64,000 bases of DNA from Candidatus Omnitrophota bacterium (lineage in GTDB: Bacteria > Omnitrophota > Gorgyraeia > JABMRG01): NCBI GenBank assembly GCA_030593065.1, contig JAUVHV010000005.1:31171-95170 (forward strand). Direction: 5' to 3'. The notes beneath the pieces were generated by a model. That model saw only the letters and a program-made list of their open reading frames with translations, did not search any database and was not told the origin of the DNA. Positions 58,180 through 64,000 of the stretch are shown in pieces (the stretch's first letter is position 1; each line of letters opens with the position of its first letter). Position numbers and translations under genes: made by a program.

Positions 58180-59547
58180 ATGAGTGTACTCTTTGGTACA
58201 GATGGCATAAGAGGAAAAGTCGGAGTTTACCCATTAACAGAGGATATGGTGTATAAGATAGGTAAAGCCACGGCATCCTATGTTAAAAAAACAAACCCGC
58301 ATAAGAGAAAATCTCAACACATATCTATCGCGAGGGATACGCGGACATCTGGCGAGATGTTTGAAAACCAGCTTATCAAAGGCATAACATCCTGCGGGGT
58401 TGATGTTGTCAAGCTCGATGTCATGACAACACCCTGCGCTGCTTTTCTGGCCAAAAAATTAAATCATGATATGGCGATAGTAATTTCAGCTTCGCATAAC
58501 GATATTGGTGATAATGGGTTAAAGTTTTTCACTTATAAAGGTTATAAGCTTTCACTGGAGGAAGAGCTTGAGATAGAGCTTCTTATCTCAACATGTGATA
58601 ATGTTTCTATTGGAGCGGCAGATGGCTTAATCGGTAAAGTAAGGCAAGAGCAAAATCCCGCATCAGCGTATATGGAGCTATTGAAAAAGCTTATAGCGGA
58701 TTCTGATTTATCGAAATATAAAATAGGAGCGGACTGTGCGTTTGGAGCAATATCATATCTTGTGCCTCAAACAGCAAAAGAACTATCCATCGATATAAGA
58801 TGTATTAATAATACGCCTAACGGCGAGAATATAAACCGAGAGTGCGGTTCATTACATCCGAATGTTATTTCAGAATACGTGGTTAAAGAGGGGTTAGACT
58901 GCGGGTTTGCTTTTGATGGAGATGGAGACCGTGTTATACTATGCGATGAAAAAGGCCAGGCCTTAGATGGTGATTTTATATTGGCGATTATTTCAAAATA
59001 TCTTTCAGAAAAGAACCTCTTGACCAAGAACTCTATCGTCACCACCATGATGAGTAATCTCGGATTGGAGATGGCAATAAGCCAATGGGGCGGAAGGCTT
59101 ATAAAGACAGAGGTTGGTGATAAGTATGTTCTTGAAAAGATGCTAAAGGCAAAACTTAATCTTGGTGGAGAACAGTCCGGACATATTATACTTCTTCATC
59201 ACACTACAACAGGAGACGGGCTTTTAACAGCTTTGTTTATATTAAAGATTATGAAAGATACGGGAAAGACTCTAAGTCAGCTTAGCCGCGCGATGTATAA
59301 GTTTCCTCAGATACTATTGAATATAAATGTAGCGCATAAAAAACCTATTGAAGAATTGACAAAAACAAAGAAGGTGATTGAAAGAAGCGAAAAGAAATTG
59401 GGTTCGAAAGGCAGGCTGTATATTCGTTATTCCGGTACTGAGAATAAGTTAAGGATAATGGTAGAAGGCCAAAATAGCTTTGAAATAAAGGGTGTTGCCG
59501 AAGATATTGCAAAAACCGCGAAGGAAGAACTGAAATGCCTGGATTAG
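58180..59547 (+). CDS. glmM: Phosphoglucosamine mutase
   Basis: GlmM makes glucosamine-1-phosphate for peptidoglycan and LPS precursors. The 455-residue protein starts SVLFGTDGIRGKVGVYPLT. It has the phospho-serine loop IVISASHNDIGDNGLKFF, the metal loop FAFDGDGDRVIL and the sugar-binding GGEQSGHIIL, then the C-terminal RYSGTENKLRIMVEG. AAGGAG lies upstream at a somewhat long distance. It is the third member of the cdaA-cdaR-glmM unit and overlaps pdxJ by 13 bases. Confidence 0.95.
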   Translation: MSVLFGTDGIRGKVGVYPLTEDMVYKIGKATASYVKKTNPHKRKSQHISIARDTRTSGEMFENQLIKGITSCGVDVVKLDVMTTPCAAFLAKKLNHDMAIVISASHNDIGDNGLKFFTYKGYKLSLEEELEIELLISTCDNVSIGAADGLIGKVRQEQNPASAYMELLKKLIADSDLSKYKIGADCAFGAISYLVPQTAKELSIDIRCINNTPNGENINRECGSLHPNVISEYVVKEGLDCGFAFDGDGDRVILCDEKGQALDGDFILAIISKYLSEKNLLTKNSIVTTMMSNLGLEMAISQWGGRLIKTEVGDKYVLEKMLKAKLNLGGEQSGHIILLHHTTTGDGLLTALFILKIMKDTGKTLSQLSRAMYKFPQILLNINVAHKKPIEELTKTKKVIERSEKKLGSKGRLYIRYSGTENKLRIMVEGQNSFEIKGVAEDIAKTAKEELKCLD

Positions 59548-60254
59548 GTGTTAATATAGACCATATCGCGACTCTGCGCCAAGCCCGCGGGGGGCTCTTT
59601 CCCGACCCTGTAAAGGTTGCCAGGATATGTGAATTGTCAGGTGCCGATAGCATAGTTTGTCATCTTCGTGTTGATAGAAGGCATATTAATGATAATGATT
59701 TAAAAATATTGAGAAAATCTGTAACAACTAAACTTAACATGGAAATGTCTATTGCTGCTGAAATAGTTGATATTGCTCTTAAAATAAGACCTGATCAAGC
59801 AACACTTGTACCTGAGAAGCGCCTAGAGCTTACTACGGAGGGTGGACTCGATGTTGTAAAATACAAGGAAAGAATAGCAAATGTTGTAAATAAGCTAAAA
59901 AAAAGAGGTATACTCTCAAACCTTTTTATTGACCCTAAGAAGTCCCAGATTAGGGCGTCTAAGGATATAGGCGCTGATTATATAGAGCTTCATACAGGAG
60001 CTTATGCTAATGCGAATACTGAATTGGCACGCAAGAAAGAGTTTGAAAGAATTGAGGAGGCAGCTTTTTACGGAAATAGTATTGGCTTAGGTGTAAATGC
60101 GGGACACGGGCTTGATTATATTAATACCGCTGCGATAGCTAAGATCCCAAAGATAGAAGAGCTTAATATAGGTTTTTCTATTATTGCGGCATCAGTATTT
60201 ATTGGTATTAGCAGCGCTGTAAAGGAGATGAAGAAGCTTATATCGCGCGGATAA
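59535..60254 (+). CDS. pdxJ: Pyridoxine 5'-phosphate synthase
   Basis: PdxJ closes the vitamin B6 ring from 1-deoxyxylulose 5-phosphate and aminoacetone 3-phosphate. The 239-residue barrel begins GLGVNIDHIATLRQARGG. It has CHLRVDRRHINDNDL, NMEMSIAAEIVDIAL, LVPEKRLELTTEGGLDV, IELHTGAYAN and LGVNAGHGLDYIN. It therefore represents the DXP-dependent B6 route. It overlaps glmM and is followed one base later by acpS, a common pair. Confidence 0.96.
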   Translation: MPGLGVNIDHIATLRQARGGLFPDPVKVARICELSGADSIVCHLRVDRRHINDNDLKILRKSVTTKLNMEMSIAAEIVDIALKIRPDQATLVPEKRLELTTEGGLDVVKYKERIANVVNKLKKRGILSNLFIDPKKSQIRASKDIGADYIELHTGAYANANTELARKKEFERIEEAAFYGNSIGLGVNAGHGLDYINTAAIAKIPKIEELNIGFSIIAASVFIGISSAVKEMKKLISRG

Positions 60255-60255
60255 T

Positions 60256-60642
60256 ATGATTATAGGTACTGGTGTAGACATAGTAGAGATCTCAAGGATA
60301 AAGAACGCCGCTAAAAAGTGGCAGAAGAATTTTCTATTGAAAATCTTTACAGATAATGAACTCGAATATTCAAATGAGAAGACCTCTTCATATCAGCATC
60401 TGGCAGCAAGATTTGCCGCAAAAGAAGCTGTCCTAAAGGCCTTAGGTAGTGGTTTAACAAGTAGAATGGAGTGGAGGGACATCGAAGTTTGGAATGAAAA
60501 ATCCGGAAAGCCAAATGTGCGCTTAAGTGGTGAGGTCGAGCGAGTTAGCCGAAGCAAAGGCGTAAAAGATATTATTATAAGTATGTCCCATACGCGCACC
60601 TATGCTGTGGCAAGTGTGATATTAGTTAATGGTAAAGCATAG
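60256..60642 (+). CDS. acpS: Holo-ACP synthase
   Basis: AcpS transfers phosphopantetheine from CoA to acyl carrier protein. The 128-residue protein has IGTGVDIVEISRI (metal Asp), FTDNELEY, the second motif HLAARFAAKEAVLKALGSG and a late MSHTRTYAVASVIL. It is one base after pdxJ and three before nnrD; the acpS-nnrD pairing is frequent. Confidence 0.95.
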   Translation: MIIGTGVDIVEISRIKNAAKKWQKNFLLKIFTDNELEYSNEKTSSYQHLAARFAAKEAVLKALGSGLTSRMEWRDIEVWNEKSGKPNVRLSGEVERVSRSKGVKDIIISMSHTRTYAVASVILVNGKA

Positions 60643-60645
60643 AAT

Positions 60646-61512
60646 ATGGTAAAACACCTCTTAAAGATGAAAAAACGCAGGCCGGATAGCCACAAAGGTG
60701 ATTACGGCCATGTCTTTGTAATTGCCGGTTCATTAGGTATGACAGGGGCTGCTTATCTGTGTTGTGAAGCAGCTCTTCTTTCAGGTGCAGGCCTTGTTAC
60801 ATTAGCAATACCAAAAAGCTTAAATTTTATTATGGAGCGTAAGCTTACAGAGATCATGACCCTTCCTCTGCCTGAGACAAAAGAAGCCTCGCTTTCAAGA
60901 GCCGCATATGACAGGATAAGAATTTTTTCCAAAAAGTGTGACTGTATTGTTATGGGCCCCGGCCTTTCACAAAACAGACAGACTCAAAGCCTGATACGTT
61001 CATTGATAAGCGGTATTAAGATGCCTATGGTTATTGATGCTGACGGACTCAATGCTTTAGCAGGCCACCTAAGTATTTTACGCACGGCGCGCAACGCAAT
61101 ATGCAGTACGATTATTACTCCCCATTCTGGTGAGATGGCCAGGCTTACAGGAGCCAAGCTGTTTTTTATTAACAGCAATAAAAAAGATGTTGCAAAAAAG
61201 TTTTCAACCGAATATAATGTAACAACTGTCTTAAAAGGGCATAGGACGATTGTAGCAGCACCCAAAAAGAGACTGTATGTTAATCTGTCAGGTAATCCCG
61301 GAATGGCTTCAGGTGGGTGCGGTGATGTCCTGACAGGTATTATTGGAGCATTTTTAGCATGTGGCATGGAGCCCTTTAAAGCTGCAAGGCTTGGCACGTA
61401 TATACATGGCCTTTCAGGAGATATCGCGGCAAAGAATAAAGGTGAGATATCTCTTAGGGCAACTGATCTTTTAGAATTTCTTCCACAGGCATTTAAGAAA
61501 CTCTATAAATAA
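60646..61512 (+). CDS. nnrD: ADP-dependent NAD(P)H-hydrate dehydratase
   Basis: NnrD repairs damaged NADHX/NADPHX hydrates. The 288-residue ribokinase-like protein has SHKGDYGHVFVIAGSLGMTG, GAGLVTLAIP, a central MGPGLSQNRQT, VIDADGLNALAG and the catalytic GNPGMASGGCGDVLTGIIGAFLACG. It lacks the NnrE epimerase half that many bacteria fuse to it; a separate nnrE is not in this window. It ends nine bases before the next tRNA, so that tRNA may be read through from this operon. Confidence 0.93.
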   Translation: MVKHLLKMKKRRPDSHKGDYGHVFVIAGSLGMTGAAYLCCEAALLSGAGLVTLAIPKSLNFIMERKLTEIMTLPLPETKEASLSRAAYDRIRIFSKKCDCIVMGPGLSQNRQTQSLIRSLISGIKMPMVIDADGLNALAGHLSILRTARNAICSTIITPHSGEMARLTGAKLFFINSNKKDVAKKFSTEYNVTTVLKGHRTIVAAPKKRLYVNLSGNPGMASGGCGDVLTGIIGAFLACGMEPFKAARLGTYIHGLSGDIAAKNKGEISLRATDLLEFLPQAFKKLYK

Positions 61513-61521
61513 AATTTCCGA

Positions 61522-61597
61522 GCCGGCGTAGCTCAGTTGGTAGAGCGCCTCACTTGTAATGAGGATGTCGGGGGTTCGACCCCTCTCGCCGGCTCCA
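61522..61597 (+). tRNA. tRNA-Thr (TGT)
   Basis: A 76-nt cloverleaf: acceptor GCCGGCG with its complement, anticodon stem CCTCA/TGAGG with loop CTTGTAA, T-arm with GGTTCGA and encoded CCA. It directly follows nnrD and is the host site of the second repeated element. Confidence 0.95.
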
Positions 61598-61773
61598 GAC
61601 CTTAGCAGGGGGCGAACTCTAAAAAGGGGTTTTAGGGGAAAAGACCGTTTTCCCCTATCGGCGAAGTAAGCTTCCTTGCGGAAGGAAAAGGAACAGCGTA
61701 AGCGTTAAGGAAAAACCATCAGGGTTTTTCCTTAAGGAGCGGAGCGACGGTTTGACCCCTCTCGCCGGCTCCA
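61598..61773 (+). mobile_element. Hairpin-rich element in the 3' end of tRNA-Thr, copy B
   Basis: The core 61619-61741 is the same 123-bp sequence as copy A with about five differences. The right end is a 25-bp near-perfect repeat of the tRNA 3' end: GGTTC-to-CCA at 61573-61597 is repeated at 61749-61773 with one mismatch. The repeat starts at the T-loop in both copies. This is the pattern of integration into a tRNA that regenerates its 3' end. It is non-coding. Confidence 0.75.
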
Positions 61774-61793
61774 TAGTTCAGCAGATATTATGT

Positions 61794-61878
61794 GGGTAGG
61801 TGGCCGAGTGGTCAATGGCAGCAGACTGTAAATCTGCCGGCTTCGCCTTCGAAGGTTCAAATCCTTCCCTGCCCACCA
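61794..61878 (+). tRNA. tRNA-Tyr (GTA)
   Basis: An 85-nt class II tRNA with a long variable arm. The acceptor GGGTAGG pairs with CCTGCCC (one G-U), the anticodon stem is GCAGA/TCTGC with loop CTGTAAA, the T-arm is GAAGG/CCTTC and CCA is encoded. Inverted copies of its T-arm lie just downstream. Confidence 0.93.
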
Positions 61879-61943
61879 TTTTCCAGAAGGATTTGAAGTG
61901 AGTCTGCGCCAACCGAATAGGCAGGGAAGGATTTTGAAATGAG
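61879..61943 (-). repeat. Inverted copies of the tRNA-Tyr T-arm/3' end
   Basis: On the minus strand the gap reads two segments matching the tRNA T-arm and acceptor: one like TTCAAATCCTTC (about 61883-61896) and one like CAAAATCCTTCCCTGCC (about 61920-61938). They can pair with the tRNA 3' end. Confidence 0.55.
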
Positions 61944-61976
61944 AAAAGCTAAACAGATATAATTGTTTAGCTTTTT
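61944..61976 (+). terminator. Intrinsic terminator after tRNA-Tyr
   Basis: GCTAAACA/TGTTTAGC (61948-61955, 61964-61971) with an A-rich flank is followed by T5. It ends the nnrD-tRNA transcript. Confidence 0.8.
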
Positions 61977-61993
61977 AACTTTAGGAAGATATA

Positions 61994-62071
61994 ATGGCAA
62001 ATGAAAGAGTAAATAAAGAGTGCAAACGCTTTGCATGTAGATTTGTGAAGCTGCTTAATAGAATTTATTAA
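61994..62071 (+). CDS. Possible 25-codon small protein
   Basis: A short frame with AGGA eight bases upstream of its ATG encodes a basic peptide (MANERVNKECKRFACRF and eight more residues). It follows the terminator and precedes the YjbQ gene by 42 bases. There is no family evidence; it could be chance. Confidence 0.25.
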   Translation: MANERVNKECKRFACRFVKLLNRIY

Positions 62072-62113
62072 TGAATATATTTATATATATACTATATAAA
62101 GATTGGAGAAGCC

Positions 62114-62533
62114 ATGGAAAGTTATACAGAATATTTATGGTTTGATACTGTTGAGAAGATAGAGTTTTTAAATATTACTCATAAAATAGAGGAATGCCTG
62201 AAGAAGAGCAAAATAATGGAAGGCCTTTGCCTGGTAAATGCCATGCACATAACAGCAAGTGTATTTATAAATGATAATGAAAGTGGTTTGCATCAGGATT
62301 TTGAAGACTGGCTTGAAAAATATATACCCCATAAACCGCTTAGCATGTATAAGCATAACCTTACTGGTGAGGATAATGGCGATGCTCACCTAAAAAGGAC
62401 TATTATGGGACGTGAAGTTGTTGTAGCTGTCACAAAGGGAAAACTTGATTTTGGGCCCTGGGAGCAGATATTCTACGGTGAATTCGACGGCTGCCGTAAA
62501 AAGAGAGTTATGGTAAAGATAATTGGTAAGTAG
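62114..62533 (+). CDS. YjbQ / UPF0047 family protein
   Basis: The 139-residue protein matches the YjbQ family. It begins [21 protein letters not shown] and has [23 protein letters not shown], then [22 protein letters not shown] and [17 protein letters not shown]. Members adopt a small beta fold, and some show weak secondary thiamine-phosphate synthase activity; the real role is unclear. TTGGAGAAG precedes the ATG. The upstream region is very AT-rich, without clear promoter boxes. Confidence 0.88.
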   Translation: MESYTEYLWFDTVEKIEFLNITHKIEECLKKSKIMEGLCLVNAMHITASVFINDNESGLHQDFEDWLEKYIPHKPLSMYKHNLTGEDNGDAHLKRTIMGREVVVAVTKGKLDFGPWEQIFYGEFDGCRKKRVMVKIIGK

Positions 62534-62575
62534 CTCAACATGCATAACCTTACAACTATATTGTGTTATTTTAGA

Positions 62576-62604
62576 TTGAAATATTTTCTTTCAACTGTTA
62601 GAAT
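62576..62604 (+). promoter_or_regulatory. Sigma-70 promoter for tRNA-Gly
   Basis: TTGAAA (62576-62581), a 17-bp spacer and TAGAAT (62599-62604) end 19 bp before the tRNA. Confidence 0.65.
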
Positions 62605-62623
62605 ACTTTTACATGATATGCAA

Positions 62624-62699
62624 GCGGGAGTAGCTCAGTTGGTAGAGCTTCTGCTTTCCAAGCAGACTGTCGCGGGTTCGAATCCCGTCTCCCGCTCCA
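62624..62699 (+). tRNA. tRNA-Gly (TCC)
   Basis: A 76-nt cloverleaf: acceptor GCGGGAG/CTCCCGC, anticodon stem TCTGC/GCAGA with loop TTTCCAA, T-arm CGGG/CCCG and encoded CCA. No repeated element follows this tRNA. Confidence 0.95.
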
Positions 62700-62714
62700 T
62701 GTCTTGACCCTCCC

Positions 62715-62743
62715 TTGACTTTTGTCGATAACTAGTATATATT
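62715..62743 (+). promoter_or_regulatory. Sigma-70 promoter giving a probable leaderless mRNA
   Basis: TTGACT (62715-62720), a 17-bp spacer and TATATT (62738-62743). The predicted start near 62750 coincides with the ATG of the next gene. Confidence 0.65.
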
Positions 62744-62749
62744 CATAAT

Positions 62750-63496
62750 ATGCTATATGCGGATAAAGATGATAATGAGATACGCCTTTTTGGTGAAAAG
62801 AGCATAAGGGAAGAAGCTTACCATAAAAAGATACTTCAACTTGAAAAAGAGATTGCTAACCTGGAGACTCTTGCCAAGGGGCAAGAGCATGGCGAATGTG
62901 TTAAACCGCAAATTCAGCCTAGGAATCTTAACAGCCTCTATTATGAAAGCCTACTTTCTTTCGACAAAAAACTAAAAAAAGAGCAGGAGTCTTTAGAAAA
63001 ACGCGCAACAGAGATTACTGAGAGGCTTGATCTGCAGGTCCAGCGCTTGATAATAAATGTAGAAAACTCATTTCGCAGAAAGACGAAATGGGTTTTTTTT
63101 ATTGTAGTTGCTCTTGTCTTACCGTTTATTCTGTTTTTGGTGTATTCGAATATAGAACTTTTTTCCAACAAATTAAGCCTTCACCACCCTAGCAGCTTGA
63201 GCAACAGGGTATCTTATATTAAGACAGCATTGCAGACACAGACAAAATATCACTATCAGTACGAAGTAAGCAATATCAATGTTTTAGATGGCAGCTATAT
63301 AATTGAGATAGAATTGAACAGCGCGTCGAATGACAGCTGGTTTTTTAGAAACCTTTCACAGGATGTAATAAAGGTATTTCAGAAATATTCTTCGTACGCC
63401 CCCGCGGAAATTTCGTTTTTTCATAAAGGTAAATTATATATTAAGGCTTACCTATCAGGGCCTTCTAAGAAGCCGTACTTGCAGTTTTTTTCCTGA
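62750..63496 (+). CDS. Single-pass membrane protein with N-terminal coiled coil, unknown
   Basis: The 248-residue protein has a charged N-terminal half with a probable coiled coil (HKKILQLEKEIANLETLAKG, then FDKKLKKEQESLEKRATEI). One membrane helix (WVFFIVVALVLPFILFLVY) lies near residue 120. The extracytoplasmic C-terminal half of about 110 residues is rich in Ser, Tyr and aromatics. No family is recognised. There is no Shine-Dalgarno site; the promoter position implies translation from a leaderless transcript. It stands alone between tRNA genes. Confidence 0.6.
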   Translation: MLYADKDDNEIRLFGEKSIREEAYHKKILQLEKEIANLETLAKGQEHGECVKPQIQPRNLNSLYYESLLSFDKKLKKEQESLEKRATEITERLDLQVQRLIINVENSFRRKTKWVFFIVVALVLPFILFLVYSNIELFSNKLSLHHPSSLSNRVSYIKTALQTQTKYHYQYEVSNINVLDGSYIIEIELNSASNDSWFFRNLSQDVIKVFQKYSSYAPAEISFFHKGKLYIKAYLSGPSKKPYLQFFS

Positions 63497-63640
63497 AACA
63501 CTACTGGTTTTGCACGTATTTAGATCCTTGCCTGCCGGCAGGCAGGCTTTGGATATTTTATATCCTCAGGATATGATTTTTGCATATAATTTACACTCTC
63601 TTCGTTCGCGTAAATTATGCAAAAAAAATACTTAAAAAAA
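63497..63640. repeat. Palindromic repeats in the gap before tRNA-Thr
   Basis: This stretch has no gene. It holds the perfect palindrome GCCTGCCGGCAGGC (63530-63543), a small hairpin GGATAT/ATATCC (63551-63565) and a longer one, GCATATAATTTAC with GTAAATTATGC (63581-63620, two-base bulge). The last is flanked by Ts on the left and As on the right, which lengthens the stem and is the wrong order for a plus-strand terminator. Confidence 0.6.
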
Positions 63641-63643
63641 CGC

Positions 63644-63671
63644 TTGACAAAAAAGTTTTTTTTGTTAAAAT
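63644..63671 (+). promoter_or_regulatory. Sigma-70 promoter for the tRNA-Thr/tuf operon
   Basis: A perfect TTGACA (63644-63649), a 16-bp spacer and TAAAAT (63666-63671), 55 bp upstream of the tRNA. Confidence 0.75.
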
Positions 63672-63726
63672 ATATATTCCATTTCTGAATACAATAACAG
63701 CGTAAGAAGCTTAAATGGCTTTCTGC

Positions 63727-63802
63727 GCTGCTGTAGCTCAGTTGGTAGAGTGCGTCCTTGGTAAGGACGAGGTCACGGGTTCGATCCCCGTCAGCAGCTC
63801 CA
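63727..63802 (+). tRNA. tRNA-Thr (GGT)
   Basis: A 76-nt cloverleaf: acceptor GCTGCTG/CAGCAGC, anticodon stem CGTCC/GGACG with loop TTGGTAA, T-arm GGGTTCGATCCCC-type and encoded CCA. It immediately precedes tuf, as in many bacteria. Confidence 0.95.
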
Positions 63803-63872
63803 GAAGAAGAGTGTAATTAATTTTTTTTTATTATATATATTATATTTGTATATATAAACAAAGGAGAATGGA

Positions 63873-64000
63873 ATGGCAAAGGAAAAATTTTTAAGAACAA
63901 AGCCGCATATAAATATAGGTACCATAGGCCATGTAGACCATGGTAAGACAACCCTTACATCAGCGATAACCATGTGCTTGAGCAAGAAGGGCCAGGCAGA
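63873..64000 (+). CDS. tuf: Elongation factor Tu (3' partial, cut by the window edge)
   Basis: The first 42 residues are visible. [17 protein letters not shown] leads into the P-loop [15 protein letters not shown], diagnostic for EF-Tu, which delivers aminoacyl-tRNA to the ribosome. AAGGAG lies upstream of ATG 63873; an out-of-frame ATG at 63868 is not used. The tRNA-Thr gene 70 bp upstream is probably co-transcribed. Confidence 0.93.
   Translation, partial: MAKEKFLRTKPHINIGTIGHVDHGKTTLTSAITMCLSKKGQA

Noticed and set aside
63577..63627. Intrinsic terminator
   Set aside because: The T-run lies before and the A-run after the stem on the plus strand, and on the minus strand no T-run follows the stem either.

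Overview
The window is a gene-dense, almost entirely plus-strand bacterial chromosome segment with moderate-to-low GC. It reads as a slow-growing, anaerobic-type Gram-negative lineage. The mix of genes suggests an uncultivated member of the PVC/Omnitrophota neighbourhood: a large secreted repeat protein with SSAGI-type linkers, GSI-alpha glutamine synthetases, an NfnAB/SudAB-type oxidoreductase, an outer-membrane barrel with a signal peptide, and a DisA_N-YbbR-GlmM cluster. This placement is inference from gene content and style only; no 16S gene is present. Nearly all genes run left to right with short gaps or 1-8 bp overlaps, so they form a few long operons.

Layout: 1-2976 holds an HD-GYP protein (cut by the window edge) and a membrane glycosyltransferase with TPR repeats. 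3135-6523 is a secreted protein built from a triosephosphate-isomerase-like fold, nine 114-bp alpha-helical repeats and a C-terminal domain; its frame is broken at an A7 run. 6655-11683 encodes CvpA, a NIF3 protein, primase and the main sigma factor. 11700-19168 is a glutamate/2-oxoglutarate block: glnA1, isocitrate dehydrogenase, NfnAB-like subunits, gdhA and an L-2-hydroxyglutarate oxidase-like gene. 19202-30077 is a carB1-guaA-purSQLF-DUF1846 operon.

30159-45165 is a nitrogen-assimilation region: two small envelope proteins, an alternative sigma factor, an outer-membrane barrel, amt, glnK, glnA2, nadE, a Fis-like regulator, gltB, gltD and a PPDK-like protein. A promoter-like motif with identical spacing (GGTTACCA-N13-CGTACTT) sits before the barrel-amt-glnK unit and before glnA2, and the sigma gene lies directly upstream. 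Leaders in this region carry hairpins and intrinsic terminators, so transcription attenuation is likely. 45260-51165 is carA-carB2-pyrG (pyrimidines). 52075-61512 holds a PilZ protein, tilS, ftsH, folP, cdaA, cdaR, glmM, pdxJ, acpS and nnrD. The right end carries tRNA genes, a YjbQ protein, a membrane protein and the start of tuf.

The most unusual items are these: (1) a 123-bp hairpin-rich element found twice, each copy just after a tRNA gene and followed by a second copy of that tRNA's 3' end, as expected for tRNA-targeted integration; (2) the sigma factor with its two matching promoter motifs and leader attenuators around amt/glnK/glnA2; (3) the apparently circularly permuted, frame-broken TIM-like secreted repeat protein. 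There are also paired paralogues (two glnA, two carB) whose sequence or neighbours suggest divided roles. No stretch over 300 bases lacks a gene or RNA feature; the larger gaps are described as entries.
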